From Bursaphelenchus xylophilus (taxonomy: Eukaryota > Nematoda > Chromadorea > Rhabditida > Aphelenchoididae): a stretch of 64,000 bases of DNA. The stretch lies in NCBI GenBank assembly GCA_904066235.2, contig CAJFCV020000001.1, positions 8,060,001 to 8,124,000 of the forward strand, read 5' to 3'. Position 1 is the first letter of the stretch, and every line of letters starts with the position of its first letter. The notes beneath the pieces are model-generated. The model was not told the origin of the DNA. It ran no database searches and saw nothing but the letters and a program-made list of their open reading frames with translations. Both the position numbers and the translations under genes were made by a program. This document shows, one piece after another, positions 1 through 14,782 of the stretch.

Positions 1-875
1 CAGGTCAGCTGTTCCTTTGAGTGGATCCTCAGCTGTCAAAACTTTATGACATATCGACCGCGCAGTCTTTTTCGGCTTTAAACTGTCCGAGACCGGCCGA
101 CATTAGAGGGCCGCGATTTAAATATTTTGATCGTCATTTTTTAAAACTTTTTGTTGTAACCTTGTTTTCCACTCGAGACATAAGGTTCCCACAATTTGCA
201 CTGTGCGTTTTCCTTTGATTTCTCGCGTTCGTCGCCGCGCATCGCGAATTCCCGTTTTTGCACAAGCGACATACACATTTGCGTGCGATTCGACGCGCGA
301 CGTCGGCGACAAAATCGTCGGAACCTTATGTCCCGAGTAGCGGAGTGCGACGATTGGGGAAAAAAGTATGCCGGATTCGATGTTTCATCAAAGATGACAG
401 ATTTTTTAGGCCCGATTGACTCCCCTTGCTCCGGCGGAGAAAGCAGTGCAATATAAACCAAAGATGTTCATCTGACGAAGAGAAAATTTTTCAATCTGAT
501 TTGTTTGTAAAAGAAATCCCCAAAATTGGCTCCGCCGATAAAGAAGACTTCACCGGGCCTTCGCCAAAGTTACAAAGGTCAGTCAAGCAACCAAGAGTCA
601 CAGGTTACGGCTGCATGGAAATTGGGCGCGGTAAAAAAAATACTGCGTCCAAGTTCCCGGCTTTCAATTTCCCAGCGCCCAGTGTCCATACAGCCCAGAT
701 TTCATCTTACCAGATGTGAGCAACCTGATTTCATCCCTAGTAATTTCATTTTCAAAAAAGACACTAATTAGGAAAAAAGTTTGAATTGCGAGTGTAAATT
801 TTTCAAAAAAGTGTTAATTTTGATGTAACACTGTTAGAAATGTTGTTTGAAAGAAAACGTGTAAATTTTGATCTA
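1..875. other. No gene recognised
   Basis: I find no exon set with closed phases or recognisable domains here. Open frames are short, overlap on both strands and look random. The stretch ends at a transposable element beginning at 876. Confidence 0.5.
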
Positions 876-1547
876 CAGGGTGTTCCTAGAATTATGGAAA
901 AAACTATTCGTTAATAACTTTGTACTCGGTGGTTCAATCCGAAAAAAATTTTTTTGCGTTTTGCAGAAAATCCTTGGAGTTTTTAGAATCAAAAAAAATT
1001 TTTTTTCTTTTATCGGCGGACACTTCCGTAATCTGCCTCGAATTCGGCGGAGTGGGTTTTTCACAAATGAGGCTGTAAAAATGGGATAATTTTTTTCTCC
1101 GCCGATTTCTCCGCCAAATTGCCTTTTTTCTTCTCTAGGTGGGCCGAAGACGTAATAGGTCTTATTTAGGCGCCATGCCACCAGGAATACCATACGTTTT
1201 GGGTTTAGCCAATTTTGACTCCCCAAAGTCGAAGACAAATCGTCCGCCGAGGTTAAAAAATGTCTCCGCCAAATAACAAAAATATTAAATAAAGGTCATA
1301 TTGTATCTTCCGAATCCTTTCCCGCCCATTTTCTTTACACATACAACAATTTACAGCCTCATTTGTGAAAAATACACTCCGCCGAATCCAACGCGGATTA
1401 CGGAAGCCACCGCCGATAAAAGAAAAACATTTTTTTGATTCTAAAAACTCCGAGATTTTTCTGTAGAATGCAAAAAAATTTCGGATTGGACCACCGAGCA
1501 CAAAGTTATTAATGAATAGTTTTTTCCATAATTCTAGGAACACCCTG
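876..1547. mobile_element. Inverted-repeat MITE, CAGGGTGTTCC termini
   Basis: The left end (876 on) reads CAGGGTGTTCCTAGAATTAT and the right end is its reverse complement, finishing GGAACACCCTG at 1547. Similarity between the arms extends well over 100 bp inward, through the shared CCGCCGA-rich segments near 1040 and 1380. The left flank is TA and the right flank is TG, so a TA target duplication with one later mutation is likely. There is no transposase. Termini starting CAGGG beside TA fit Tc1/mariner-type non-autonomous elements; the superfamily is my inference. Confidence 0.7.
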
Positions 1548-1757
1548 TGCAATAAAACCGTTAGAATTTCAGTCTTCGAACCTATACATTTTAAAGCAGG
1601 GGCGCGGCTGATCTTCTTTACTTCCAAATATGGTAAGCAGGATTCGTTCACAAAAAACATTCATGTGTTTATTAAACCTTTGGTAGTAAATGCTTTGCGA
1701 TTATTACAAATGGAATGTGAGTAAACTGTTGTAAACCATGAATTTAAAAGTCCTGCT

Positions 1758-2689
1758 TCATATCTTCTTTATCACCAATTTCTGATTACTGAGTAAATCC
1801 ATGTAGATATCGGCGACAAAAGCGTCTTCTGGAATCGGGGCTTCGATTCCATTATGATTCAGAAAGAGCCGATAATCCTTCTCGATAGCCTCGGGAATTC
1901 GACATAATTGTAAAAGAAGACGGGTCACTTCTCTGGAAGTTGTATTTCTGGCCAAAAGAAGGGATTTGTAATTGGACTGGGGACAAAGGGAGGAATCATC
2001 GACCCGAACGAGGACAGCGTCGTCCACCATGATCAGAATAAACCGGCAGAGATGTTGAGGATGGCATTTCTGAAGCTCCAAAACCTTGGCATTCCCATCT
2101 AAAACAACATAATTAATTTTCCAATAATTTTTAAGACTATTACAACTTGATTATTTCTTACCCAGTTCAAGCAATGTCTTGATGTATTCTCCATGATGCG
2201 GTGTTTGGATTTCCATGCAGAGTCTGAAGAGGTTGCTGTCCTTATAAGTTAATCGGAACTTGGCCATCACCATCCCAATAATTGTTTTGGCATTTGTATT
2301 GTGAGTAATCTTGACAGTTTTGTAATCAGTATCGGCTTTGATATTTCCGGTAAAAACCTTAACATATCCCTGGAAAAGTCGTCGTTAGATTAGTTTCCTA
2401 ATTTAAGATGGTTTATAAAAGAACCTACTCCTTCTGTAGAATCCGAGCTCTCAATGGAACTCAAAGAGCTCAAGGAAGTCGACTTTCTAAAGCTTGAACC
2501 TCCCGAACTGGAAGGCGAGAGGTCGAGACTTGAACCTGACATGGAAGAAGAACAACTTGGACTCTGCCCATTCCTCACATGGATCAAGGTTCGATGAGGT
2601 GGTGGAGGCGGAGGACATTTCCCCCTCAGGGACTTGGGGGAATGAGCTCGGGACCTCAGATCAGATGCTTTCACTTGGAATTTGAGCAT
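1758..2689 (-). CDS. Protein with two Ras-association (RA) domains
   Basis: Three exons: 2689-2429, 2369-2162 and 2098-1758 (phases 0 and 1), giving 269 aa from the ATG at 2689. Residues 1-87 are Pro/Ser-rich, with a run of six prolines and poly-Ser. Residues about 88-185 and 190-269 each resemble an RA (ubiquitin-like Ras/Rap-binding) fold. The second resembles the RalGDS type, with conserved YKSLLL and DYRLFL motifs, a PEDA turn and a terminal KLVIKK strand. I infer a Ras/Rap effector or adaptor; no enzymatic domain is visible. The sequence before the ATG is ATTTCAG. This may be a spliced-leader acceptor, making 2689 the true start, or a cis acceptor with upstream exons not found. I do not assign an orthologue. 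Confidence 0.75.
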
Positions 2690-4978
2690 CTGAAATCAAT
2701 TCATATAAATGGATTCAAAGTATGGGATGAAAGAAGGAACGTTATATACACAAAAGCAACATGACGACATTAGGAATAACGACATCTTTCTTAATTAAAA
2801 GGCTCGCTGAAAGTAATGTAAGTCTTGAAGTGACTCCATTTTTGGAAGCAGCCCTCCCGCCTTCTAAATGCGGCTCTCAACGTAAAAAAGATCTCTTCAG
2901 ATATATTTACGGAGATAATCGTCATCCAAATCTCCAATTCTCAACTGAGGAAAGACGGGAGCAGGGGTCAGACATTCAAATAAAACATTCCTAAAACACT
3001 TGGCCCAAGTTGTAAAATATAAATAAAATAAAAATAATGAGATTAGGGATGGGGTGTAAAGAGGGGCGATCTGATGGGAGGATCACTCCAAAGCGAAGGG
3101 TAATCTGCCCATAACGACCAAATAATCCTCCCTAAAAAGGGCGGCCCTTAAACAGTAATATTAAAGGGTTGTAAACATCCACTGACAATAATGCAAACGC
3201 TTTACAAAGCTCTGATGGGAACAAAAAAGAGCCGTCCTTTGTGTAAAGTGGTTAGGATGTTTAAAGAAACCAGAGCGACGGAATAATTTTATGGACTCTC
3301 CGTCCGCCCTAAGGGCATCCCGCCGGAAGTTCGACTTTTGTACGCAGTCGTCCTTGCACGGTCGATGAAACAAACGATTTATTAACGGGAAAACGCTTCC
3401 GGCGACGTTCAAAAGTGTTCGCATTGAGAATTAATGGTCGATTGGCAGGCGGGAAGAAGGTAATCCCATAGGGCAGGCAACAGGATTAAGGGTGAGCTCC
3501 GCAAAAATAAGTGAGATTGCGCAATGAGGCGGATAAAAGATGATGATTTTCACATCCAAAACAGCTAATTAATACTGGGTGGCCACTCAAAATTCCCCTC
3601 CTTTTGGTCAATGTCTCTCTCAATCAATGCTGAATTAATCCTTCCAAAATTTTGGAGTATTAAAATTGAGACCCGCCATTTTTACATTGCACAATTTGAA
3701 GACTTTAAGGTGATTTACAGTAATCTCCGACATTTTGGAAAAACAAATTGTTACCGAATCCCGTTAAACAAATAAGTTTTGGATTGCTTAGATGTTGCAA
3801 ATGGTCACGATCCGCAATTTTTCAGGAATTTACCTCTCTATTTCCGGCAAAAAAAGCAAAAGGTAAGGTCCGAGGAAGGCAACTGAAAATCATTCCAAAA
3901 ATTGTCCAAGTTTCACAGGTTTCGGGGACAAATTTTTTTTCAAAAATTTCGGAAGCCACTGTAAGGTGCATCGTTGATCTTAAATCTACAAATTTGGTAA
4001 CGCAAGAATGGCAGGTCTCAACTTTAAAGTTCCAAAATTTTGGAAGAGTTTATTCAGTAATGACTGAGCCATTGACTAAAACAGGAAGGAGGTTGCGAGT
4101 GGCCCTGTATTAAATTTGAGGTTCCACTGCATCTCGTTTTTCGTAAAAAAATCTTAAATCTAAGCTTTTGTTTAAAAAGTTTGAATCAAAATATCCTCCA
4201 CACTCTTAATGACTCTTTTTTTCTGTATTTGCCCTGAGGCAGGAGTCAATAGTTGGGCGCGAAACCCCTTGTGTGGATGAAGATGAACAACTTGATCATC
4301 AAATGGCATAAATAAGGTGCGAGAAGTGTTTGGAGGGGCTCCAGTTTAAAGAGGAGAAGGGGGGGGGAGGTCAGTTGTCTGGGCGAAGAGTAATTTAAAG
4401 CCCCAACGAAACGTCATCGGCTTCTTTCTGTTGCACTTTAAAGTTATAAATTAATTGTCTTTGTGGCATTTCCAATCGCTCGGACAGCCGGATCAAATTG
4501 AGACCCGGTTTGAAACATTAAACGCTAATTGGCCCGGGGGCACCGAAAAGTACGTGAGGTTACGGACAGCATCCGGAAAGGATTTGGAAAAGTGATGAGT
4601 TAACATAGCGCCTGACAACAGAATGGTTTCAGCTAGTTTGGGAAAGACGGCCAGAGGCGATAAGTCGATCAAATCGATTTTCAGAATGACTAATAAGTGG
4701 GAACAATATTAATAACAATAGGGGATTCGATTAATGAACGTAACAAAAACAGTATCCGCGATTATAAAATTGAACCAAAAAAAAGAACGGAACGTCGGAT
4801 GGAGTCGAGAGTGTGAAATTCCTTTCTTTTCTTTCCTGATTCCAGTTTCCGATGGATGAGCGCGACAAAAGATCGACGGCTAAAGGAGTAATCTGACTCA
4901 AAAAAAGAGCTAGATCCCAGTTCAGTGAAGCACACAATAAACATAACTTTTAATTCATACCCTAGAATCAACAAAAAC
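2690..4978. other. Intergenic, no gene recognised
   Basis: This 2.3-kb gap lies between the Ras-association gene and OXSM. Open frames such as 3161-3424 (-) and 3748-4113 (+) lack domains and convincing splice partners. It could contain upstream exons of the Ras-association gene, but I could not identify any. Confidence 0.45.
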
Positions 4979-7256
4979 TTATATTTGGGCAAACGCCAAT
5001 GACACAAAAGCACCTCCAAATCCAAAAGAATTCTTGACTACGACTCTTCGACTGCATTTAGGCCAATCTCTCCAATCCCCTTGAACCAAATCAATGTCTT
5101 CTTCAATATCGGTGCTTTGGAGATTCAAAGTGGGAGGGATCTTCCCGTTGCATAATGCCGTAATAGAAGCAATAGTTTCGATTGATCCGGCAGCAGAAAC
5201 ACAATGTCCAAGATGACCTTTCAGGGATGATAAGGCCACATTTGAACCGAAGAGACGAGCAATGGAGATGGCCTCGGCTTTGTCACCAACTTTGGTTGAG
5301 GTGGCATGTGCATTCACATATTGAACATCATCGGGGGATAGTCCAGAATCGGTGAGACATCTCCTAATACTCCATTCGGAAGCCAATCCATCTGGATGTG
5401 GAGAAGTTAGATGATATGCATCGTTGGAAATACCTTAAACCACTGATATAATCGCACTAGAAATTCTTACCGTAACCCAATATTTCAGCGTAAATTTTGG
5501 CACCCCTTGCTTTGGCATCGTCCAATCGTTCCAATACAACAATCCCTGCGCCTTCGGATAAAAGAAACCCATTTCGATTGGTATCAAAAGGTCTCGATAC
5601 TGAGTCTATATCAAATAAAAATTAGATGTCGATACATATATGACACGTTACTTATAAATTCCATCCCAACCCCCCGGATTTAGCCCAAAGTTAAAAGTTG
5701 TGCAATCTTACACAACGTTGCGCAATTTCTCTCTTTGAAAAAATTTCTGCCTTTCTGTCGACTCCTCCTCCCCTCCCTTTTTTTTGTAAACTTTTTACTT
5801 TGGACTAACGTGGTTGGGATGGACTGGTTTTTGGCTAGCGAAACGAAAAAAAAACTTTTTGGCTGTCATGCCAGCTTTGGCCAACTAGTCAAATAATTTT
5901 GCAATATTAGTTATAAATATTGGTCCGATACCCGATCTGACCCAAACGAAATGGCGTCACGACACTTGCGGGCAGACGACACCTGCGGGAAACAGGAAGT
6001 AAGAAACACCCTGATTATGTTGGAATTTTTGGAAATTAGCCGACGTTTACAGGCAGCCTTTTTTCGCTCATATGCAAGCTAGAAGACGGCCAGTAGGTGA
6101 GAAACAGTGGCACTTCGTCAGGTTAATGCTGCCACCATACCGAACGAATGTGCCACGATGAACACGCGATCGGTTATCCAGGCTCACCTACCGCGGAAAA
6201 AACATAGGGAACTTGTTTCCCCGGTTAAGATGATTTCCAAAATTTCCAACAGAATTAACGTGTTTCTTTCCTTCTGTTGCCCGCAAGTGTGCGCCCGTCA
6301 ATGGAATCTGTCCCAAATGAAGGTGGCCTAAAATTGCCTTAAAAATTTTTTGTAAAAAAATTTGTTTGTAGGTAAATACAAGGGCGTAGGGTGAGGGTAA
6401 TCCCCCCCCCGGCCGGTCAGCGAACAAATGAAAAGGGGGCAGGAAGCCGTAAGAATGTTCTATATCAGCAAATATATAGGCAGAAAAATAAGTAAAAAAT
6501 TATTTCTGAAGTCCTTACAATGTGTGTCATCTAAAGTGTCTGTTTTTGAAGCCAATGCCCTCATTCTCTGAAATCCCACCACCGATATTTGATTGAGGCA
6601 ACTCTCAACGGATCCTGCGACGGCTCTTCTAACTCTTCCTGCCTGAATCTGAGCAAAAGACTCGGCTATACAGGTAAGTCCGGTGGCACAGGCTGTGGTC
6701 GATGAGCTGTTCCCGCCTTTAAATCCATACCTAAACAAGATTTTAGTTCAGGATGACCGCTTGCTTTAATGCCACATAACCTCCGGGGATATTGGTCAAG
6801 ATCTTAGGTACGAAGAATGGTCCCACCTGTCGTGACTTCCCGTTCTCTATTAACGTTCCTGTCTTATGAATCTCTTCCAAATCGGCAATTCCCATTCCTA
6901 AACAAAAGCAAATAAGAGATCAGCAACATAATTAAATACATGCCTATATTCACAGCTGTGTCTCGATGAAATTCTCTGTCAACTTGATGAAGATCGGCGT
7001 TCTGGAGAGCTTCCTCGACACCTTTTAGGGTTAACAATGTTGGGATAGACATCTCCCTCTGGTCCCGCACAGTAAATTCGTTTACATTAAAATTCCCTTC
7101 GTCCTCCCCTCGAGGCACTGAACCGACGACCACTCCCAATGTCTGATCGTACTTCAGACCCGATTTATTTTGCCTTATACCATCCCACAACCGCCTTACC
7201 CCGACTCCATACGGTGAAACCGTACCAAGGCCCGTTACAACTACTCGCTGACTCAT
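4979..7256 (-). CDS. OXSM: Beta-ketoacyl-[ACP] synthase, mitochondrial type (KAS II)
   Basis: Condensing enzyme of type II (mitochondrial) fatty acid synthesis, extending acyl-ACP with malonyl-ACP. Five exons: 7256-6944, 6897-6765, 6730-6519, 5605-5471 and 5433-4979; all phases close to 415 aa. The N-terminus [17 protein letters not shown] is the KAS nucleophile-fold start. The catalytic Cys lies in STTACATGL, one His in NAHATST, and the other in the KGHLGH segment; NSFGFGG lies near the C-terminus. The first two introns use GC donors (GCATGT and GCAAGC). Only these restore the reading frame and the conserved ALKYGFKGG region. The third intron is large (913 nt). No mitochondrial presequence precedes the KAS core, unlike human OXSM; a missed upstream exon or a different location are both possible. 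It is last in the candidate operon, 141 bp after NUBP1. Confidence 0.93.
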
Positions 7257-7397
7257 CTACATCAATAAATTGTATGTCATCACATAATGTTTCAATACTC
7301 TCCGACAAAACACTTGAAACAAAGTCATCCAAAACTATTCATAAAAGTTTAATTCAAGTCGATCAACAATGAAAACAGACTTCCGGCCTGAAACTGT

Positions 7398-8796
7398 TCA
7401 ATTCCCGCAGATCTGCTTTAACTTTTTGGCCAACCCAATAAAAGCTTTGGCCACAGCCGAGTCTGGGTATTTCTCCAAGAAATCCTCCCCAACATCCAGG
7501 GTCGAGGCCAGTCTAGGATCTTGCGGGAGTTTGGCCAAGAGTTCCAGATCCAATTCCTTAGCCATTTGTTGAGCACCACCGCTTGTTGGCGGAAAGAGAG
7601 CGGTCTCATGTTGGCAGCAAGGACATACAAACGAACTCATGTTCTCCACTACACCGAGGACAGGAAGTTTGGTTTTCTGGCAGAAATTTATCTAAATATA
7701 CATATCAATACCGTAACTAATTAGATTATTTATTCATACCAATTCATAGTACTTACTTCCTTTCGAACATCTAAAAGAGACACTTCCTGAGGAGTTGTAA
7801 CCACTAAGGCGCCATTTACAGTCGACGCTTCCAGCAACAACTGAACAATAGAAATGTGTTCGTCAGAAGTTCCCGGCGGTGTGTCAATGAGGAGATAGTC
7901 GAGCTGTCCCCAATCAACGTCTTTGAGGAACTTCTTGATCATTGCATTCTTACGTGGACCCCTCCAAACGACGGCATTGGATCGACTCTCAAGAAGAAAA
8001 GCTATCGACATTATCACCAAATTGTCTTTTACAGACACGGGAGACCAACCGGAGGCGCTATCATGTACGGTTTCGTCCTCGACATTAAAGAGACGGGCCT
8101 GGGAAGGGCCACAAATATCCACATCCAGAACTCCAACTTGGACGTTAGGATCTGCAGCAAGAGCCAATGCCAAATTAGAGGTAACCGAACTTTTCCCAAC
8201 ACCTCCTTTTCCAGAGAGGATCAATATCTAAAATGTGTACCAAAAAGCCTTGAGGAAACTATTCACGGCAACGGCCCATTACGGGCAGGTACCATAATGC
8301 GCAGATTTCTGAAGTCCTTTAAAATATCCTCAACACCCCTGTAGTTTTGTAAAAACTGTATTTTCTGTTAAAAAGTAATTTTTAAAATTTTTTATAGAAA
8401 TACTCGATTATGGGGGGATTTTAAATGGTGCTGATTTCATAAATGACATCCATTTTTATGATTTTTATGTACTTTTTATGATGTACTTTTTTCTTAAGTA
8501 GTAGTATAGGGCGGGCCACTCGAAATCATCACAATGTTGTTGAGGATATTTGCAAGGATTTCAGAAATCGGCCCATAATGGACATGCTATTCACTAGTGA
8601 ATTTTTGGAAATAAGTTACCTTGTTCTTAACTTCTGAAAGTCTCTGTCGAATGAACTCAACATCTGGATCTACTGGTTTCTCCCCTGAAGCGCAAAACTT
8701 CTGATTGGGACATCCAGCACAAGCTCCGACTTTCCCTGCATTCTGACTCTCCGTCCCAGGACAGCTCTCGTTTGCATTCTCTGGAACGGTTGACAT
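7398..8796 (-). CDS. NUBP1: Cytosolic Fe-S cluster assembly factor NUBP1 (Nbp35)
   Basis: P-loop NTPase scaffold that builds 4Fe-4S clusters for cytosolic and nuclear proteins, normally with NUBP2. Three exons: 8796-8620, 8227-7757 and 7691-7398, all phase 0, giving 313 aa (human about 320). The N-terminal ferredoxin-like motif is four Cys in the pattern C-x13-C-x2-C-x5-C, ending in [10 protein letters not shown]. The deviant Walker A is GKGGVGKSS at the start of exon 2. The C-terminal CxxC pair is CPCC after VVENMSSFV. These features separate NUBP1 from bacterial Mrp and from NUBP2. It lies 91 bp after ERCC1 and 141 bp before OXSM. TTTTAAG directly precedes the ATG and may be the trans-splice site. 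ERCC1's partner nuclease pathway and other repair proteins need Fe-S helicases, but a functional link here is speculation. Confidence 0.95.
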
Positions 8797-8887
8797 CTTA
8801 AAAGTAAAGATAAAAATCACGACAAAGAGAAATATTTAACGGTAAACAAAACCTTAATCAATAATTTTCACATTTCACAAGCACTAT

Positions 8888-9711
8888 TTATTTGGATTTG
8901 ATATTTATAAGTGATAATCTGAAGAACTCGTACAGCCGTTGAGATTTGGTAGGGCCGAGTCCGGGACAGAGATTTATCTGATCTACCGAACACTTGGAGA
9001 TCGTCTGGATGGAACCGAAGGAACCCAGGAGTCGTTTTGCATCGGACACAGTAATTCCTTTGATGGAACTTAGGAATTTAACAGCCGATTCGTAATTCTA
9101 AAGCAATAACGGCAGAAAAAAGGCCATAAATGCCTTAAAACTGACATAAATTTACCTGTCTGTGCTTCTCCTTCACGGTCAAAGGTTTTCCGTCATTCTT
9201 CCGTTTGAGTTTATATTCATTAATGGTTCTGATTGTGTCTGCGGGATTCCTCCTCTCGCTCAGCTTTAGGTTCTCTATATATTCTCCGGCTTCTTCTACC
9301 GACTGAGCAACGACCATTGTCCAATGGGATCGATAACATAATATGTTGAGATCTTTCAGCAGATACGATGGATCTTCAACATTATTCAACACAAGTAGAA
9401 TCTACAACTTATGAGGTAAATATATGAAGAAAACTTACCTTTAAGTCATATACGGTGAGATCATTGAGCCTAGTTTCGAGATAAGATGGATGTAATTTAT
9501 GCCATTTCAGAGTCAGATACAGTATCCCACACATCCCGCACAAATAATCCGGCCGAATCTCACTAGACCATTCATAAGGAACTGCGCGAACGTATTTTAA
9601 GACAGGATTACCTTGCTGTTTTCTATTTACAATTAATTTTGAAGAAGTCAGTCCAGTTACAGTAGGGATGTGTGAAGGAATCGATGGCTTAGACGAAGTG
9701 GAAGCCTCCAT
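8888..9711 (-). CDS. ERCC1: DNA excision repair protein ERCC-1
   Basis: Non-catalytic partner of XPF; the heterodimer cuts 5' of lesions in nucleotide excision repair and acts in crosslink repair. Three exons: 9711-9439, 9401-9156 and 9097-8888, all phase 0, giving 242 aa (human 297; the shorter length is mostly at the N-terminus). Residues about 30-150 form the nuclease-like central domain that binds XPA and DNA: GNPVLKYVRAVPYEW, then LKWHKLHPSY and YDLK-ILLVLN. The C-terminus is the tandem helix-hairpin-helix with FLSSIKGITVSDAKRLLGSF and NLCPGLGPTKSQRLYEFF, used for XPF dimerisation. As in all ERCC1 proteins the catalytic ERKxxxD nuclease motif is absent. It sits between katanin (125 bp) and NUBP1 (91 bp). 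Confidence 0.95.
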
Positions 9712-9836
9712 CTTTACAAAATCATAATGAAGACAAGCTATAGGCACAGTACAAAGAAAGAATACTTTCTGAAAAAATCCACAGGAATCCACAGATAAAT
9801 CTATTTATTCGTACATGTAATTTAAATTGAGTGAAA

Positions 9837-12657
<2,821 letters not shown>

Positions 12658-13095
12658 TTGGGATCAGTACAAATAATGCCCGTCTTCAAGAAAAGAAGAG
12701 TGGATGCACGCAACCACCCTGGAAAATTTTATATAAAAATTTCCAATATTATTTCCGTGTCCTCCGACGATACTATCGGTGACATTTCGTCACATTCCTG
12801 TGGCGTTTGCGGCTTCATGGAAACTCGACAGGCACGGCTTGCCCGAATAGACTAAAATCGGAGAAAAAATGACTTACCTTTCCGGCAGCGGACTTTCCGG
12901 ACAGCGGACCTTTTGGTTTAGCGGACCTTCCGTCCTTCGTGCAAAAAACGCGGTGGCCACCCTTGGGCCTAGCCAACTTTTCATAGTATAAAATGGCCTC
13001 CGCAGGTCGCGCCCCTTTCATTTTCCAAAGGCTTATTTTTTTGGGGTGGTTGTCAATCTGCGGAACGTTTACCCTTTTTTTGTTCTGTTGGACAA
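12658..13095. promoter_or_regulatory. Divergent promoter region, katanin / OSTC
   Basis: The 438 bp between the katanin ATG (minus) and the OSTC ATG (plus) must hold both promoters unless upstream exons exist. Around 12885-12935 there is a short cluster of GCGGACnTTCCG-like repeats. I see no unambiguous TATA box. A noncoding first exon cannot be excluded. Confidence 0.4.
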
Positions 13096-13682
13096 ATGGA
13101 GACAATCTTGTCATCAACTGTCTTTGCTGCCATCGATCCACCAAAGTTGAATATTAGTGCTCCAAGATGGGCAAAGGTCGGTATAACAACAAGTTTTGAA
13201 TTATCCTTGTTATAGCTGCCCTCGGCCAACCAGACGTTGTTCGTCAGTATTGTGGTGTATTTTTTAGTTACAGCGGGTATTGTGTATGACATTATCAACG
13301 AGCCGCCGAGTATCGGTAAGGTTATCTATTAAGTGGATTGACTTTGTTTTAGGGACTACCGTCGATGAAAGAGGAATACAAAGACCTCAAGCTATCATGC
13401 CGTACCGAATCAATGGACAGTATATCATGGAAGGGCTTGTGGCGAGCTTTATGTTTAGTCTGACGGGTATGTTCGGTTTTTTATACTATGAGAAATTATT
13501 CACATTTACTTTTAAGTCTCTTTTTAGCAATTGGTTTCATTGTGCTTGACAAAGCGAACAGCTCTCAGATGGGTAAGAAGAACAGACTGATTATGCTGGG
13601 TGTTGGAATAGGTCTGGTTGCCGTGGGATATTCTGTGACACGTCTTTTCATGAAGATCAAGATGCCAAGCTACCTATACTAG
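13096..13682 (+). CDS. OSTC: Oligosaccharyltransferase complex subunit OSTC (DC2)
   Basis: ER membrane subunit linking STT3A-type oligosaccharyltransferase to the Sec61 translocon for cotranslational N-glycosylation. Four exons: 13096-13176, 13216-13315, 13353-13466 and 13528-13682; total 149 aa, exactly the human length. It starts METILSSTVFAAIDPPKLN. The first membrane segment is VSIVVYFLVTAGIVYDII, followed by the conserved NEPPSIG and the loop PYRINGQYIMEGL. Two more membrane helices follow (LVASFMFSLTAIGFIVLD and LGVGIGLVAVGYSVTRLF). The end, KMPSYLY, matches the family's conserved tail. The first donor is GTCGGT, a non-consensus +3 position seen again in other genes here. Confidence 0.96.
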
Positions 13683-14149
13683 GTCTATTAATCTTCTAAT
13701 TTAATGTTCGCATTGTTTTTTTCTGATTTACCTTATTAAGTAAACTAATATTTATTTTTCTTTAGCAGGGGCACCGGAAACAGATATATAAATAGTATGT
13801 TGTCGTATATATTGGAAAATCCCTCTTCTTGACTTGCTGTTTGCTTTCATGGGGAAGTTTGGTCGATTTCATCGGAAGAGAAAGGAGTTTCTCACCACGC
13901 TATCGGCATTTTACTCCTTGTGACCTTTCAGAGTAAAGAATGGGGCGGCCTCAGAATATTCTCCAGTAATTTGCCAAGTCTATATTTTTAATTGCAATTT
14001 CTTTAAGGTTTTCCTAAAACAAACAAATTGTTGAAGTACGATATGCAATCGGCTTTCGGGATTATCATGTGACGTTCGTTCTATTTTAGGGATTAATTCT
14101 CTTAAATATCCGAAAAGATTTCCCGAATTGCATTAAATCACGTCGAGGG

Positions 14150-14755
14150 ATGGCAATTCAGGCCAAGAAGTCCAAGCTCATCATCACATTGGTTATTATG
14201 GTGGAGTCAATCCTGTTAATAACGTGGCTAATTAAAGGTCGGTTAACTGTGATATGCGTACTGTATAAGGACAAATTCTTTATAACAATTACAATCGTTT
14301 AGAATATTACGAGTTCGATTATACGTGTTTCTTATCTCAGATACAGACCCGGGATAGCTTTGGTGTGTCAACGATAATCGTTGATGACGTTCCGCGGTAA
14401 TGAAATATAATAGTAATCAGAAATTTTCTATAGTTTTAGTCCCAGAATGAACAGAAGAGAAATCTTCAAGTACCCAAATATGGAGATTGATGTGAAAATG
14501 GAGACTTTGTTAGGAATCGATAACGTTATCGAGATCAAAACCAAAACTACAAGAAACAAATATACCCTAAACCAAAGAAAACGGCGCAAGAAAAGACCTG
14601 GCAGCAGAGGACTACCAGCAACTACCGCGTCAATAAAACCTTTGACAATCCTGGGCTATGAAAGGGAAGAAACAAATATTGAATCGACTACAGAACCCGC
14701 TGCGATAGTAACTTTGAATAATTGTAGCGATTGCAATGTAGGCAACTCCCAATGA
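14150..14755 (+). CDS. Small single-pass membrane or secreted basic protein, unknown
   Basis: Three exons: 14150-14237, 14303-14396 and 14440-14755 (phases 1 and 2), giving 165 aa. Residues about 10-28 (LIITLVIMVESILLITWLI) form one hydrophobic segment after a basic start, so a signal anchor or signal peptide is likely. The rest has a cysteine in YTCFLSQ and a strongly basic stretch (RKRRKKRP) that could be a proprotein convertase site. A Thr/Glu-rich tail ends with two close cysteines (NNCSDC). I do not recognise the family. Its stop codon is 27 bp before the next start, so the two genes probably share a transcript. Confidence 0.6.
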
Positions 14756-14763
14756 AGCAATAC

Positions 14764-14770
14764 TTTTCAG
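14764..14770 (+). promoter_or_regulatory. TTTTCAG, candidate spliced-leader acceptor
   Basis: TTTTCAG begins 9 bases after the upstream stop codon (14753-14755) and ends 12 bases before the downstream ATG at 14783. It matches the nematode trans-splice acceptor consensus. There is no room for a conventional 100-bp intercistronic region, which resembles the rare operons with almost no spacer. Confidence 0.5.
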
Positions 14771-14782
14771 ACGAATTACACA

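Noticed and set aside
3748..4113. 121-aa plus-strand frame
   Set aside because: No domain, no convincing splice sites or neighbouring exon, and length is possible by chance in this AT-rich gap.
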